64,000 bases of DNA from Candidatus Riflebacteria bacterium HGW-Riflebacteria-2 (GCA_002839435.1 PGYA01000033.1:1-64000), one strand, 5' to 3'. Shown: positions 27,454 to 36,789, counted from the stretch's first letter. The notes: a model not told the origin generated them from the letters alone. Translations and numbers: made by a program.

Positions 27454-28428
27454 TTACTCCTTCATTCCTGTGGTGGCCTGTGATTCAACGAACTGTTTCT
27501 GCGCCAGGAAATACATGATTACCAGCGGCAGAATCGTCATGGTTGACGCGGCCATCAACGGGCCCCAACGGGTGCCGGCTTCGCTCGAGAAGTAGCTGAG
27601 ACCTACCTGAATGACACGCAGACTGGTGTCATTGGTCACGATCAGGGGCCAGACAAAGCTGTTCCAGTTAGCGAGGAAGGAGAAAATGCCGAGCGTGACC
27701 ATTGGTGGCTTGCTCAGCGGCAGAACGATCTTGTAGTAGAACTGAAAGCGGGTGCAGCCATCGATGGTGGCCGCTTCGAAGAGGTCCTTCGGCAGCTGCA
27801 TGAAGAACTGGCGCAGAAAGAAGACTGAATAGGCTGAGGCCAGCCAGGGTACGATGAGTGCAAAATAGGTGTTGATCCAGCCAAGTTTCGACAAAAAGAT
27901 ATAGTTGGGTATCAACAATGCCTGCTGCGGCAGCATCATGGTGCCGAGCATCAGCATGAACGCAAGATCTTTGAACGGAAAGTTGAAAAACGCAAAGGCG
28001 TAAGCCGCCAGCGATGCAAAAAACAGTGAAACTGCAGTAACCGTGATGGTAACGAACAGGGTGTTGAGGAAAAAACGGTAGAAGGGCTGTGCTTTCCAGG
28101 CGTAGACGTAGTTGTCATACCAGTTGAAAGGCGCACGAACTTTTCTGTCGCGCTCTGCCGCGGGCTTCTCCTGCTCTTTCTCCCACAAGCGCTGGCGCTC
28201 GGCCCGACGCTCGATACGGTCGCGGTCTTCCTGCGAATTGAGAAAATCGGGACGCACCACATCGGGAAGTAGAACGATCTTCTTGCTGGTGGTGAGAATT
28301 TCGTCGTCACCTTTGAATGAGGTTGCGATCATCCAGACAAAGGGGAAGAGCATGAAAATACCGCCGATTATCAGCAGCGTGTGAATGACAACATGGGCGG
28401 GGTTCTTTACTTTGAGTGTGTTCTGCAT
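27454..28428 (-). CDS. Sugar ABC transporter permease (MalG/UgpE type)
   Basis: Inner-membrane permease of the carbohydrate uptake-1 family. The cytoplasmic EAA loop that docks the ATPase reads FEAATIDGCTRFQFYYKIVLPLSKP. Six membrane segments are apparent. A charged insertion of about 40 residues (about 60-100, rich in Arg, Glu, Asp) sits between the first and second segments, in the extracytoplasmic loop, and is absent from ordinary MalG proteins of about 280 residues. Shine-Dalgarno AAGGGGG precedes the start. It pairs with the permease at 28440-29318. Confidence 0.9.
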   Translation of the reverse strand: MQNTLKVKNPAHVVIHTLLIIGGIFMLFPFVWMIATSFKGDDEILTTSKKIVLLPDVVRPDFLNSQEDRDRIERRAERQRLWEKEQEKPAAERDRKVRAPFNWYDNYVYAWKAQPFYRFFLNTLFVTITVTAVSLFFASLAAYAFAFFNFPFKDLAFMLMLGTMMLPQQALLIPNYIFLSKLGWINTYFALIVPWLASAYSVFFLRQFFMQLPKDLFEAATIDGCTRFQFYYKIVLPLSKPPMVTLGIFSFLANWNSFVWPLIVTNDTSLRVIQVGLSYFSSEAGTRWGPLMAASTMTILPLVIMYFLAQKQFVESQATTGMKE

Positions 28429-28439
28429 TTTATACCCCC

Positions 28440-29318
28440 TTATGTATAATGCACTTTCTTTTCAAGATACAGCTTGTTGAAAAGAGTGCAGGCGAAGATG
28501 ATCATGAACAGAACGAAGGCAATGGCAAGGGCATAGCCGAATTCGAACTGTTCAAAAGCTTTGCGATAGAGATAATAGACGATGACCATGGTGCTCTTGA
28601 GCGGTCCGCCGCGAGGTGTCATCATGTAAACCTGAGAGAACACCTGGAACGAACCAATGGTCGAGATGGTGAAGACAAAAAAAGTGGTTGGCGAGAGCAG
28701 CGGCCAGGTGATGTGCCTGAACTGCTGCCAGCGGTTGGCGCCGTCGATGCGGGCCGCTTCGTAAAGGTGCTTGGGTATGTTCTGCAGGCCGGCTAGAAAG
28801 ATGATGACGTTGTAGCCGAGGCCTTTCCAGACACTCATGAAAATGATACAGGGCATGGCCCAGAACGGATCCTGGAGCCAGGTCTGCGGATTTATGCTGA
28901 AGATGTCGAGAATCTTGTTGAGAAGGCCGAAGTCGGGGTGATAGATGAAGTTCCATACGATGGCGACTGCGTTGATCGAGGTGATGACAGGTATGAAATA
29001 TACTGTACGGTAAAGCCCGATTGCCGAAATCGGATTATTCAAAAGCATGGCAATGAGCATCGCAAACAAGATCGACAGTGGAACACTTATCAGAGCGTAA
29101 TAAACAGTGTTCCACAATGATTTGTAGAACATCGGGTCGTCGGCGAGTCGCAGATAATTTGAAGCTCCGACGAATTCCGGTGAGCCGATCAGATCCCATT
29201 CGTAAAAGCTCACAGCCAGTGAGTAAAAAATGGGAAGTACGTGAAATATGACCAGTATGACTATTACCGGCATCAGATACAGGTAAGCCGACCAGTCTTT
29301 GTTGCGTTTGTTTGCCAT
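28440..29318 (-). CDS. Sugar ABC transporter permease (MalF/UgpA type)
   Basis: Inner-membrane permease with six membrane segments and the EAA loop YEAARIDGANRWQQFRHITWPLLSP. I start it at 29318 (MANKRNKDW, 292 residues), not at the GTG at 29360, because the longer version would begin inside a terminator hairpin. AGGA lies 11 bases upstream. It is the first gene of the transporter unit permease-permease-binding protein-DHH-TPR-membrane protein. No ATPase gene is present anywhere in the window, so a shared MsmK/UgpC-type ATPase elsewhere probably energises it. Confidence 0.92.
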   Translation of the reverse strand: MANKRNKDWSAYLYLMPVIVILVIFHVLPIFYSLAVSFYEWDLIGSPEFVGASNYLRLADDPMFYKSLWNTVYYALISVPLSILFAMLIAMLLNNPISAIGLYRTVYFIPVITSINAVAIVWNFIYHPDFGLLNKILDIFSINPQTWLQDPFWAMPCIIFMSVWKGLGYNVIIFLAGLQNIPKHLYEAARIDGANRWQQFRHITWPLLSPTTFFVFTISTIGSFQVFSQVYMMTPRGGPLKSTMVIVYYLYRKAFEQFEFGYALAIAFVLFMIIFACTLFNKLYLEKKVHYT

Positions 29319-29345
29319 TGCTCTTGTTATCCTGAATAGTGATTT

Positions 29346-29385
29346 AAAAACGGGCGCCACTTACCTGATGCATAAGAGGCGCCCG
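29346..29385 (-). terminator. Intrinsic terminator after the glutaminase-like gene
   Basis: The stem CGGGCGCC/GGCGCCCG (8 bp) extends past one A.A mismatch by a further 4 bp (CTTA/TAAG), loop of nine, followed on the - strand by five T (complement of 29346-29350). It separates the gene at 29396-31036 from the permease operon. Confidence 0.85.
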
Positions 29386-29395
29386 TAAAAGGCTG

Positions 29396-31036
29396 TTATT
29401 TTCTTCGATTGCGAGCGCTGGCCGGTTTTTGGGCGAGCTGGCGCAGCAGGTTGTTCCAGAGTTGCGGAGTTTCATGGGTGAATGGCGGTGGCCCGGGCAT
29501 CGACATGTTGATGTCGCTGTCAGGATACTGGTAGTCGGTAAAGTTACAGGTGCCGATCATTACCAGAGTCCCGTTGACCACTTTTTCCATGGCCATGATT
29601 GCGATCGGCATATCCTTGGGATAAAGTACCGCCGGAACCCTCTTGTCTCCATCTTTATTGAAGCTTTCGCGGTTAGCACTGACCAGAATCTCGACCCCGG
29701 CATTTTCGCTGAGAGGCTGGTTGTTGCGGTCTATGAGCGAGCAGGTACCCCAGGTGATGGCAGTGGTAACACCGGCAGTAACCGGGTGATCCTTTTTGAT
29801 GCCGCGTGAGAGAACGCCCCAGGGCTTGTTGGTCTTGTTCTTTTCGTCCCAGACCTGGTCGTCGTTGAAGCGCATCACAGCGCCTATTTTGCCAAGAACG
29901 AAGTTGAGCGTAGCGGTACCACGCAGTTTGGATGAATCCCAGGCGGCACCCATGATCAGGTTGCCACCGGCCATGAACCAGTCGGCGATTGCCTGAGCTT
30001 CAGTGTCGATATAACGAAACGACGGGTCGGGCAGTATGACTGTGCCGAAGTTCTTGAGCATCTCAGGTTTGATCAGGTTGAGAGTGAAATAAACCTTCAG
30101 CCCGTTGCGTTTCATGTGCTTTTCGAAGGTTTTCATCTTGTCTGATGAAGCGTTGCCATGCGCCGCATCGATCAGTATGTTTATCGCCTTTTCAGAGGCT
30201 TTCGCTTCGTTGAACATCGGAACTATGCGCGAGGGAATGCGCTTGCCGGTTTCCTTGCCGGTGGTCCAGGCCATGGCGTTGTAAGCCAGCTGGGGATGTG
30301 AATACATGAATGAATCGTAGCTGTCGTGCAGCTTGTTCTTGCTCCCATTAGGGCTGCCGGTGCCGTCGTCAAAAGGAGAACTGTCGCCGATCGCGACGAC
30401 GCGGCCCTGGCCGTATTCTGCTGCCACTATGTAGGGCGCTTTGGATATGCGACTGTCGATGAGGCCTACTGCTTTTCCCTCTTCGCCTTCGATGATATCA
30501 AAGGTTGAACCGGCCCAGGCGCCGACAGCGCGCACGCCGAACATTGCCGGGTGACTGTTGTTGTTCGGGCCGGATAGCGGTGATTCATAAATGGTATTGC
30601 CCTGAAATTTGAAGCCGAACTTCGGTACGAAGGCGTTGAAAACCTTTACGGCATCCCAGCCATTGTTGTTGCGGTCGGCGCCACCGTGGTCACCGATTAT
30701 GAACAAACCGCCGCCGTTGTAGACGAATTCACTGATTGATTTCTGTTCCTGGTCGGAGTAAGGGTTGTTAGGTTCAGCCAGAATTATGGCCTGGTAATCT
30801 TTGAGAATTTCAGCGGTGATTTCGCCGTTTCGGCCGGCTACCTTGCTGAGGCTGGTGATGATAAAGCCGTTTTCCTTAAGCATGTCGGCCATTTCTGAAT
30901 AGGCCCCTTCAGGTATCCAGTCAGCGTTGCCTGCTGTCTGCGCATGTGTGTCGTCATAAAGCACTTCGGCGCCATTTACGGCTGCACAAACGGTCAGCAG
31001 CAAATAGACCATCATCAAAAAGCTGAACTTTTTCAT
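29396..31036 (-). CDS. Secreted protein with two tandem class-I-glutaminase-like domains
   Basis: Sec signal at 1-22. Two homologous halves follow: LYDDTHAQTAGNADWIPEGAY...FIIGDHGG and ILIDAAHGNASSDKMKTFE...LIMGAAWD. Both have the alternating beta/alpha pattern of the DUF4350/IFT52/class-I-glutaminase fold, with D(D/A)(T/A)H near the start of each and a glycine-rich GGxLxxG later. No catalytic Cys at the usual elbow is visible, so binding is more likely than amide hydrolysis. It has AAGGGGGA before the ATG, its own promoter and a strong terminator, so it is a single-gene unit just upstream of the sugar transporter. Polysaccharide or surface role is inference. Confidence 0.7.
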   Translation of the reverse strand: MKKFSFLMMVYLLLTVCAAVNGAEVLYDDTHAQTAGNADWIPEGAYSEMADMLKENGFIITSLSKVAGRNGEITAEILKDYQAIILAEPNNPYSDQEQKSISEFVYNGGGLFIIGDHGGADRNNNGWDAVKVFNAFVPKFGFKFQGNTIYESPLSGPNNNSHPAMFGVRAVGAWAGSTFDIIEGEEGKAVGLIDSRISKAPYIVAAEYGQGRVVAIGDSSPFDDGTGSPNGSKNKLHDSYDSFMYSHPQLAYNAMAWTTGKETGKRIPSRIVPMFNEAKASEKAINILIDAAHGNASSDKMKTFEKHMKRNGLKVYFTLNLIKPEMLKNFGTVILPDPSFRYIDTEAQAIADWFMAGGNLIMGAAWDSSKLRGTATLNFVLGKIGAVMRFNDDQVWDEKNKTNKPWGVLSRGIKKDHPVTAGVTTAITWGTCSLIDRNNQPLSENAGVEILVSANRESFNKDGDKRVPAVLYPKDMPIAIMAMEKVVNGTLVMIGTCNFTDYQYPDSDINMSMPGPPPFTHETPQLWNNLLRQLAQKPASARNRRK

Positions 31037-31071
31037 TCGCTTTCCCCCTTGCCATACTTTTGAGTCTTGAC

Positions 31072-31100
31072 AGTATAAGAAAAAACGACAAAAGAGGCAA
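31072..31100 (-). promoter_or_regulatory. Sigma-70-type promoter of the glutaminase-like gene
   Basis: On the - strand: -35 TTGCCT (31100-31095), 17-base spacer, -10 TATACT (31077-31072). Initiation near 31065 leaves a leader of about 29 bases with AAGGGGGA. Confidence 0.6.
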
Positions 31101-31134
31101 GTTTATTGCGAAAATCAGCTATGACAGACGAAGT

Positions 31135-33009
31135 TCAGTTCTCAGAGTTACTGAGACCTTCTACCAACTTGCGCAGGTCACCCGACCAGAGATTCAGCGG
31201 GCCGCTGAAGTTGGCAAGCATGAAGATACGGCTGATGCTGTGGTTGAATCTGAGCATACGCAGGTTGTATTCTTCCAGAAACTTGAGAAACAATGTCATT
31301 TTTGTGGCTGAAATGTCGCCGAATACCGAAACGTTATTTTCTGGAAAGGGGTACGGGGCCTGGCGATAGCTGTAAACATTCTGCTGCTGACTTATTTCTT
31401 CCGGGCGGCGAAGTCCGATAAACCAGATGTTTTCGAATTTGTCGATATACAGGTTGTTGCTGTGGTTGAAACCTGCGTCGTAGATATTGTTAAACTTGCC
31501 GTCAAGATTGCGGAATACATAGAGATACTGCATTGGCAATTTCGATGTCGTGTCGATCAGCCCTTTTTCCGAGGCGTCGCGGGTCGCACTCGTCGTTGGG
31601 CCGGCCGTCAGATTAGCTGTGAATTCCGAACTCAGATCCCAGAACGGGGTGTTGAGGCGTTTGCTGATAAGTCTTCCCTCGAGGTAGAGTACACGGTCGT
31701 TAGTCCAGAATGACACTAGTTTTATCGTGTTGCGCGATTCAACCCGCTGGGCATGATCTTCGTTGGCTGAAAAGTCCGGCTTTATGCGGTAGCGGTGCAG
31801 CACGCATTTGCGGTAATCAAGGTCATCGAAAACATAGCGCTGTCTGGCCTGGCCGATAACTTCAACCAGCGCAAACGAACTGCTGTCGTCAGACCAGATG
31901 ATTTCGGCAATTTCGTTGGGCACTCTGGCAATATGCATAGATGCTTTGCCGGCCTCAATATCAAGTATGTGCACGGAGCGTGCTGAAGTCAGCAGCAGAC
32001 GTTTGCCGTCAGGTGACCAGCTGACATACGGGTTGATATAGTTCGCTTCTTTCGCGATTTCTGCTTCGCCAGTCGGCAGCATGGTTCCTGCTTCAGCATC
32101 GTAAAGGAAAAAGCTGCGTTCCTGCGTCTGGTTATCCAGCATGAGACCAGCAAGTAGCGGTTGCTGTGGTGCCCAGTGCATCGAAAGGAGTATCAGATTG
32201 TCGCTTTCGAATAATCTTGTGCTGGCGCTGGCTGATAGAGACATGACCAGCGGTCGCAAGCCATCAGTAAATGCTATATATCTGCTATCGCCTGAAGCAC
32301 TCAGATCAGCATACCAGGTTTTGGCCTGGCCGAGCAGCTGTTCTGCCCGGCAGACATTATCGGCGTCAGTCATCAGGAACAGACGGTTGCTGCGCTGAAA
32401 TGGCCGTGCCGTTATGACCCGGTTATCGTCAACAACACAGAAATCTGTGTCTGGCTCAAGACTTTTCTGGAAAAATGAATGATTTATCAGCTCGGTGCGG
32501 ATAGCAATCTTGCTGATTGGCCTTGGTAAATGGTCGGGAATCGAGAACAGCGAATCAGCACTTTCGAGATGATAGTTGGTGTCGGTTATGCCGAGATCCT
32601 TGAAATACTGGTTAATCTGACTAAGACTGGTATTTAAACCGGTTTCCTGCAGCCTTAAAAGCTTGTTGCTGGCAACTCCGTCATCGAGTGCCAGGCCGGG
32701 CGCATGGATTATGCGAAGCGAAGTTCCGGTAGCAATTTTCTGCAGGCGGGTAAGGTATTGCAGGTAGTTCTCGAAGAGGTTGACCAGAAGATTAAGACGG
32801 GGAACTTCAATATTGTTAGGGTTGGCTGAATTGACGCCAGAGCGTAGCGACGGCTGAAACACCAGCTCGATGGAAGGTGTTCGAAAACTGACGCTCTGTT
32901 CGTTGGTCTGTGCCGGCAATTGTTCTGGCAGCAGAGTTGCGATTATCGCCAGAATCATGCAGATTGCTAGTTTTGCTGAAATTCCTGAAAAATCTGCTTT
33001 CATCATCAT
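31135..33009 (-). CDS. Secreted beta-propeller (TolB/WD40-like) protein
   Basis: Signal peptide at about 12-34. The middle of the protein has blade-like repeats, the clearest being YVSWSPDGKRLLLTSARSVHILDIEAG and IIWSDDSSSFALVEV, matching the TolB/WD40-like propeller pattern (W/F-SPDG-). Residues 1-190 do not match a known domain. Length is 624. It overlaps the ispG stop by four bases (ATGA) and is the last gene of the six-gene overlapping operon. It probably works at the surface or in the periplasm; the ligand is unknown. Confidence 0.7.
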   Translation of the reverse strand: MMMKADFSGISAKLAICMILAIIATLLPEQLPAQTNEQSVSFRTPSIELVFQPSLRSGVNSANPNNIEVPRLNLLVNLFENYLQYLTRLQKIATGTSLRIIHAPGLALDDGVASNKLLRLQETGLNTSLSQINQYFKDLGITDTNYHLESADSLFSIPDHLPRPISKIAIRTELINHSFFQKSLEPDTDFCVVDDNRVITARPFQRSNRLFLMTDADNVCRAEQLLGQAKTWYADLSASGDSRYIAFTDGLRPLVMSLSASASTRLFESDNLILLSMHWAPQQPLLAGLMLDNQTQERSFFLYDAEAGTMLPTGEAEIAKEANYINPYVSWSPDGKRLLLTSARSVHILDIEAGKASMHIARVPNEIAEIIWSDDSSSFALVEVIGQARQRYVFDDLDYRKCVLHRYRIKPDFSANEDHAQRVESRNTIKLVSFWTNDRVLYLEGRLISKRLNTPFWDLSSEFTANLTAGPTTSATRDASEKGLIDTTSKLPMQYLYVFRNLDGKFNNIYDAGFNHSNNLYIDKFENIWFIGLRRPEEISQQQNVYSYRQAPYPFPENNVSVFGDISATKMTLFLKFLEEYNLRMLRFNHSISRIFMLANFSGPLNLWSGDLRKLVEGLSNSEN

Positions 33010-34097
33010 ATTTCTTCCTTTCTGGCGGCCTGCAGGCTGGTAAAGATTTCTTCGATCAGGCCATCGACAAGTTTATCCATCGGCAGGCTTTTGACAACCT
33101 TACCGTGCTTGAATATCAAGCCACTTTCCTTGCCGCCGGCTATGCCAAAATCTGCTTGTTCCGCTTCTCCAGGCCCGTTGACCGCGCACCCCATTACCGC
33201 GACCTGAAAAGACTCGTTTATGCCGGCAAGCCTCTGCTGAACCTTGCGTGCAATTTCCTGCAACGGGATCTGGCAGCGTCCGCAGGTTGGGCAGGAGACG
33301 ATAACCGGGCCGGACTTGCGCAAACCCGCTGCCTGCAGAATCTTATGGCCGGTTACAACTTCCAGCGTCGATTCGCTGGTGAGCGACACTCTGATTGTAT
33401 CGCCGATACCCTGCAATAGAAGGTTCCCAATACCCATGGCTGATCTGATTATACCGTCTTCTGGCAGGCCCGACTCGGTAACCCCGAGATGCAGCGGGTA
33501 ATCACACGAAGCGGCAGCTATTTTGACCGCTTCACACATGGTATGAATATCAAATGCTTTTATGGCGATTTTGATAAGTTCGAAACCACACTTTTCGAGA
33601 AGTTTTACTTCGTTCATCGCCGATTCGGCAAGCCCGGCAGCAGTAACACCGCCGTATTTCAACTTGATCGCCGGATCAAGTGAGCCGGCGTTGACGCCGA
33701 CCCTTATCGGCACCTGCCAGTCGGCAGCAGCTGCTACAACCTCGCGCACTTTTTCTTCGCTGCGAATATTGCCGGGATTAAGGCGCAGTCCGTGTACGCC
33801 GTTTTTAATGGCGTCGATTGCCAGTTCGTGGTCGAAGTGGATGTCGGCGATAACCGGAATGGGGGAGGCGCTGCAGATATCTTTGAGAGCCTTGGCGGCT
33901 GTGGCATCTGGCACCGCCAGTCGGATTATTTCGCAGCCGGCTATTTTGAGGTGGTTGATCTCGCTCAGGGTTGTCGCGACATCGCGGGTGTCGGTCTTGG
34001 TCATGCTTTGCACGCTGACCGGCGCGTTGCCACCAACTGCGACTCTGCCCACCATTATTTGTCTGCTTCTGCGTCTTAACGTGTTCTTTTGATTCAT
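33006..34097 (-). CDS. ispG: 4-hydroxy-3-methylbut-2-en-1-yl diphosphate synthase
   Basis: Penultimate [4Fe-4S] enzyme of the MEP isoprenoid pathway. It has the N-terminal VQSMTKTDTRDVATTL block and IADIHFDHELAI. The cluster Cys residues sit in SCPTCGRC and in MGCAVNGPGEA. Length (363) fits the short bacterial form. It overlaps the gene upstream and downstream by four bases each, so it is translated within a pilin/signalling operon. That is unusual company for an essential lipid-precursor gene. Confidence 0.97.
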   Translation of the reverse strand: MNQKNTLRRRSRQIMVGRVAVGGNAPVSVQSMTKTDTRDVATTLSEINHLKIAGCEIIRLAVPDATAAKALKDICSASPIPVIADIHFDHELAIDAIKNGVHGLRLNPGNIRSEEKVREVVAAAADWQVPIRVGVNAGSLDPAIKLKYGGVTAAGLAESAMNEVKLLEKCGFELIKIAIKAFDIHTMCEAVKIAAASCDYPLHLGVTESGLPEDGIIRSAMGIGNLLLQGIGDTIRVSLTSESTLEVVTGHKILQAAGLRKSGPVIVSCPTCGRCQIPLQEIARKVQQRLAGINESFQVAVMGCAVNGPGEAEQADFGIAGGKESGLIFKHGKVVKSLPMDKLVDGLIEEIFTSLQAARKEEI

Positions 34098-36163
34098 AGC
34101 TGACCTGCCGTAATAAATGTAATGTCATCAGAGAAATTCTGGCTGGTCAAGGACTTCATGGCGCCGGATATTTTCTGATGCAGATTCTCGAGATTTCCGT
34201 CGATTTCTGTATTGATGAACTGTTCAAGTGTCTTGCCATGCAATTGTTCGAAGGCTTTGTAAACACCATTGGTAGAGCAGAAAAGCAGTTCACGTTCGCC
34301 GAGTTCGAAAGACCGATATTGAGGCTCGAATTCTTCCTGATACCCAGCCGGGCGCGAACTGTCGTCAAACAGGCGGCGCATGCCTGTATTAGAAATGATA
34401 AGAGGAGACGGGTTGCCGGCATTTGCCAGTTCGATGCTGCGGTGCTTGATTCTGATGATGGTGGCGGCCGAGCAGAGTTGCTGCGAAAAACGTCGCAATA
34501 CACTGTTCACCTGGTGCAGTTGCGTGCGTGTGTCGTTAAAACAGCGCATTACTCCAAACATGACGTTAAGCGTCAGCACGGCCTGAATACCGTGATGAAA
34601 AGCATCGTAAACTCCTATGAAGCTGTTATTGTTATCTTCGCAGACATCTATCATGTCACCTTTTATCTCGGTTGACAATGAGGTAAAACTGGCAACCGGC
34701 ATTCCGCAGAAACTGGTTAAACTGTCTGCCGATATTGCCTGCAGCATTTTTCTGGCCCAGTCGATCTCCTGATTTAGCTTTTCCTGATTGATGAGCCGGC
34801 CGATCATTTCAAGATTAGCCAGCAGATGCGGTATTTCGCTGACCAGGCCGGCAATAAGATTGATTTCTGTAGATGTATATGGCACTTTCGTGCTTTTGGC
34901 GTTGAGTAGCAGAAAGCCGTAGTGGCGATCGCTGTCGGCAAAATTGAACAGGTGGCGGATGCCGTGGCTCTTGAGATTTCTGCCGGCATCAGCCATTGCG
35001 CTATTGCCGGTGCTGATGAAATGCTGAATCACGGCATCAACTTCGTTAATATCTGAGGGTAGCGTAGCAAATTCAGGCCTGATCTCCTGTATCGCAAGAG
35101 TTTCTGGCACAACTATCTGCTGTTGATTCTTCAGGTCCAGCCTGGCGCCAGAATAGTCGAGAATCAGATGCAGTTCGCTCAGAAAGCGAGAAAAAAGCCT
35201 TTTTTCATCAGGCATTTTGCGAAGTTCAGAAAGCATCGTCTGCATGACCTTGGCAGAATCGAAGGTCTGGCGACCGAAAAATTTATCTACTACCTTTATC
35301 AGCAGGTCTTTAACCGGCGAAAAAATGCCGGCAATTATCAGAACAGTTATGATTTTGCTCCACATGTCGGAGAAATCCAGGATATTCTGCATCAATTCCT
35401 GGAATAGCTCCATCGTTCCGGCCATGATTGCTGTCAACAATGTGTAGACAAGACCGGTCGAAAAAATCACGTCTATTTCCATGAGGTTGTATCTGAGCAT
35501 GGTGTATGCAAGGATCATGCTCATGATTATGCTCAGAACAGGAAATAGACCAAATGGATACATTGTTGTGCCGCCGATAAACCATTTGCTGAATGCGATA
35601 ACTATTGAACCAGCAGCTACCGGTAGCAGCATGGCGGCAAAGGTGTAACGCAGCCGTCGCTTCTGAATCGTAGTTTCGGCGTTTTTGCGGCTGTTGGAAA
35701 GAGTCGAAAGCGACAAAAAAAGATAGGCTATTACCACGCCTTTAACGATGAATTCGAAACGCCCGAGTTCGAGAGAAAATCCCGCTGGCATACTTTCGCA
35801 GCTGCTTATCAGCTGGCCGTTCCAGAGAAAATAAAGAAGTGCTGCCGCGGGCAGAAAGTAGCCAGCCTGGTGCAGTCGGCTTTTCATGATACTGGCTTCT
35901 TTTTGTGGTTCGGGATAGACAGCCGTAAAAATGCAGAAAACATAGGTGAGCAGAAGAGCTGGCGTGAAAAGCAGCCTGACGCCAAATTGGTCGACACCAT
36001 TAAAGATCATGTATAATTCGGCTGCGCTCCAGCAACAAAAAAGCAGCATCTGCAGGCTGAACAACTGGTTCTCGGTTTTATGAGGGTCTTTAACCATGAC
36101 CACGAAGGCTAGAATTGCCTGTATGACAATCGCGCCGATTCCCAGAAAGGCAGGAAAATTCAT
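34094..36163 (-). CDS. Polytopic membrane sensor with degenerate SpoIIE/PP2C-like domain
   Basis: The N-terminal half has about nine hydrophobic segments (to about residue 300), like the 7TM sensor region of some histidine kinases. A GAF-like middle (about 310-450) and a C-terminal SpoIIE-like fold follow. Conserved fold marks are ELANAGNPSPLI and FSDDITFITAG. Several catalytic positions differ: GGD is KGD, GDVTGHG is replaced by GVYDAFHHG, and the usual YTDG is CSTNG, giving Asn at 632 in place of the metal Asp. It may be an inactive pseudophosphatase that binds a phosphoprotein. It overlaps the prepilin by one base and ispG by four. Confidence 0.75.
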   Translation of the reverse strand: MNFPAFLGIGAIVIQAILAFVVMVKDPHKTENQLFSLQMLLFCCWSAAELYMIFNGVDQFGVRLLFTPALLLTYVFCIFTAVYPEPQKEASIMKSRLHQAGYFLPAAALLYFLWNGQLISSCESMPAGFSLELGRFEFIVKGVVIAYLFLSLSTLSNSRKNAETTIQKRRLRYTFAAMLLPVAAGSIVIAFSKWFIGGTTMYPFGLFPVLSIIMSMILAYTMLRYNLMEIDVIFSTGLVYTLLTAIMAGTMELFQELMQNILDFSDMWSKIITVLIIAGIFSPVKDLLIKVVDKFFGRQTFDSAKVMQTMLSELRKMPDEKRLFSRFLSELHLILDYSGARLDLKNQQQIVVPETLAIQEIRPEFATLPSDINEVDAVIQHFISTGNSAMADAGRNLKSHGIRHLFNFADSDRHYGFLLLNAKSTKVPYTSTEINLIAGLVSEIPHLLANLEMIGRLINQEKLNQEIDWARKMLQAISADSLTSFCGMPVASFTSLSTEIKGDMIDVCEDNNNSFIGVYDAFHHGIQAVLTLNVMFGVMRCFNDTRTQLHQVNSVLRRFSQQLCSAATIIRIKHRSIELANAGNPSPLIISNTGMRRLFDDSSRPAGYQEEFEPQYRSFELGERELLFCSTNGVYKAFEQLHGKTLEQFINTEIDGNLENLHQKISGAMKSLTSQNFSDDITFITAGQL

Positions 36164-36789
36164 TATCTGAATTTCCAGTTGGGCTGGCGGATTCTGGAAG
36201 ATGCTGGCCTCAGGCTGACGCTGGTCACAACTGCCGCTGACTCACGCTGATGGCTTAAATCAAGCTTTATCTTGATCAGACTTATGCGCTGCCTTTGTCC
36301 GGAGTCGTTGGAAATCATGTCGAAGGGATAAAAAGACCAGCCGACCGGGCTTGCTGGATCATTGCCTTCGTAAAAAGGCTGAAATATATCTTCGCCGATT
36401 TTGTCGAGAGCCAGCATCTTGATAGGATTCTCGCGGTTTTCTGTGCGCCAGAGGATATGCTGCTTTTCGCCGCGTTCAACCTCATAAGCTACGGTTACCA
36501 GAGCATCTTCCCCTGGATCTGGTTTTTCTGCCGAGTATTTGTAGCAGCGCATTTTTACCATGTCTGGTTTGATTTCCAGTATTTCTTTGCTGTTGCGCAA
36601 GTCATTGCTGATCCGCTCGAGTTTGTTTCTGATCTCGGAATTCAGCATCAACATCGAGGTGCCTTTTTGAACGGTTGACATGCCGGTTGACTGCATCAAA
36701 TAAAGAATTCCGCCGACCAGAACGGTGAGCGACATGCCAAGAAGAACTTCGACCAGCGTGAAGCCTTTATCTGCATGGAAATGTTTCAT
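36163..36789 (-). CDS. Type IV prepilin-like protein (PilW/PulJ-like)
   Basis: Class III signal KGFTLVEVLLGMSL with Gly at -1 and Glu at +5, then a hydrophobic helix and a globular domain of about 170 residues. Likely a minor pilin or pseudopilin processed by prepilin peptidase. No peptidase, assembly ATPase or secretin gene is in the window. It overlaps the PilV-like gene by four bases and the degenerate phosphatase by one. Confidence 0.85.
   Translation of the reverse strand: MKHFHADKGFTLVEVLLGMSLTVLVGGILYLMQSTGMSTVQKGTSMLMLNSEIRNKLERISNDLRNSKEILEIKPDMVKMRCYKYSAEKPDPGEDALVTVAYEVERGEKQHILWRTENRENPIKMLALDKIGEDIFQPFYEGNDPASPVGWSFYPFDMISNDSGQRQRISLIKIKLDLSHQRESAAVVTSVSLRPASSRIRQPNWKFR

Noticed and set aside
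29319..29360. N-terminal extension of the MalF-type permease
   Set aside because: It would begin inside the terminator stem; the ATG at 29318 gives a normal length.
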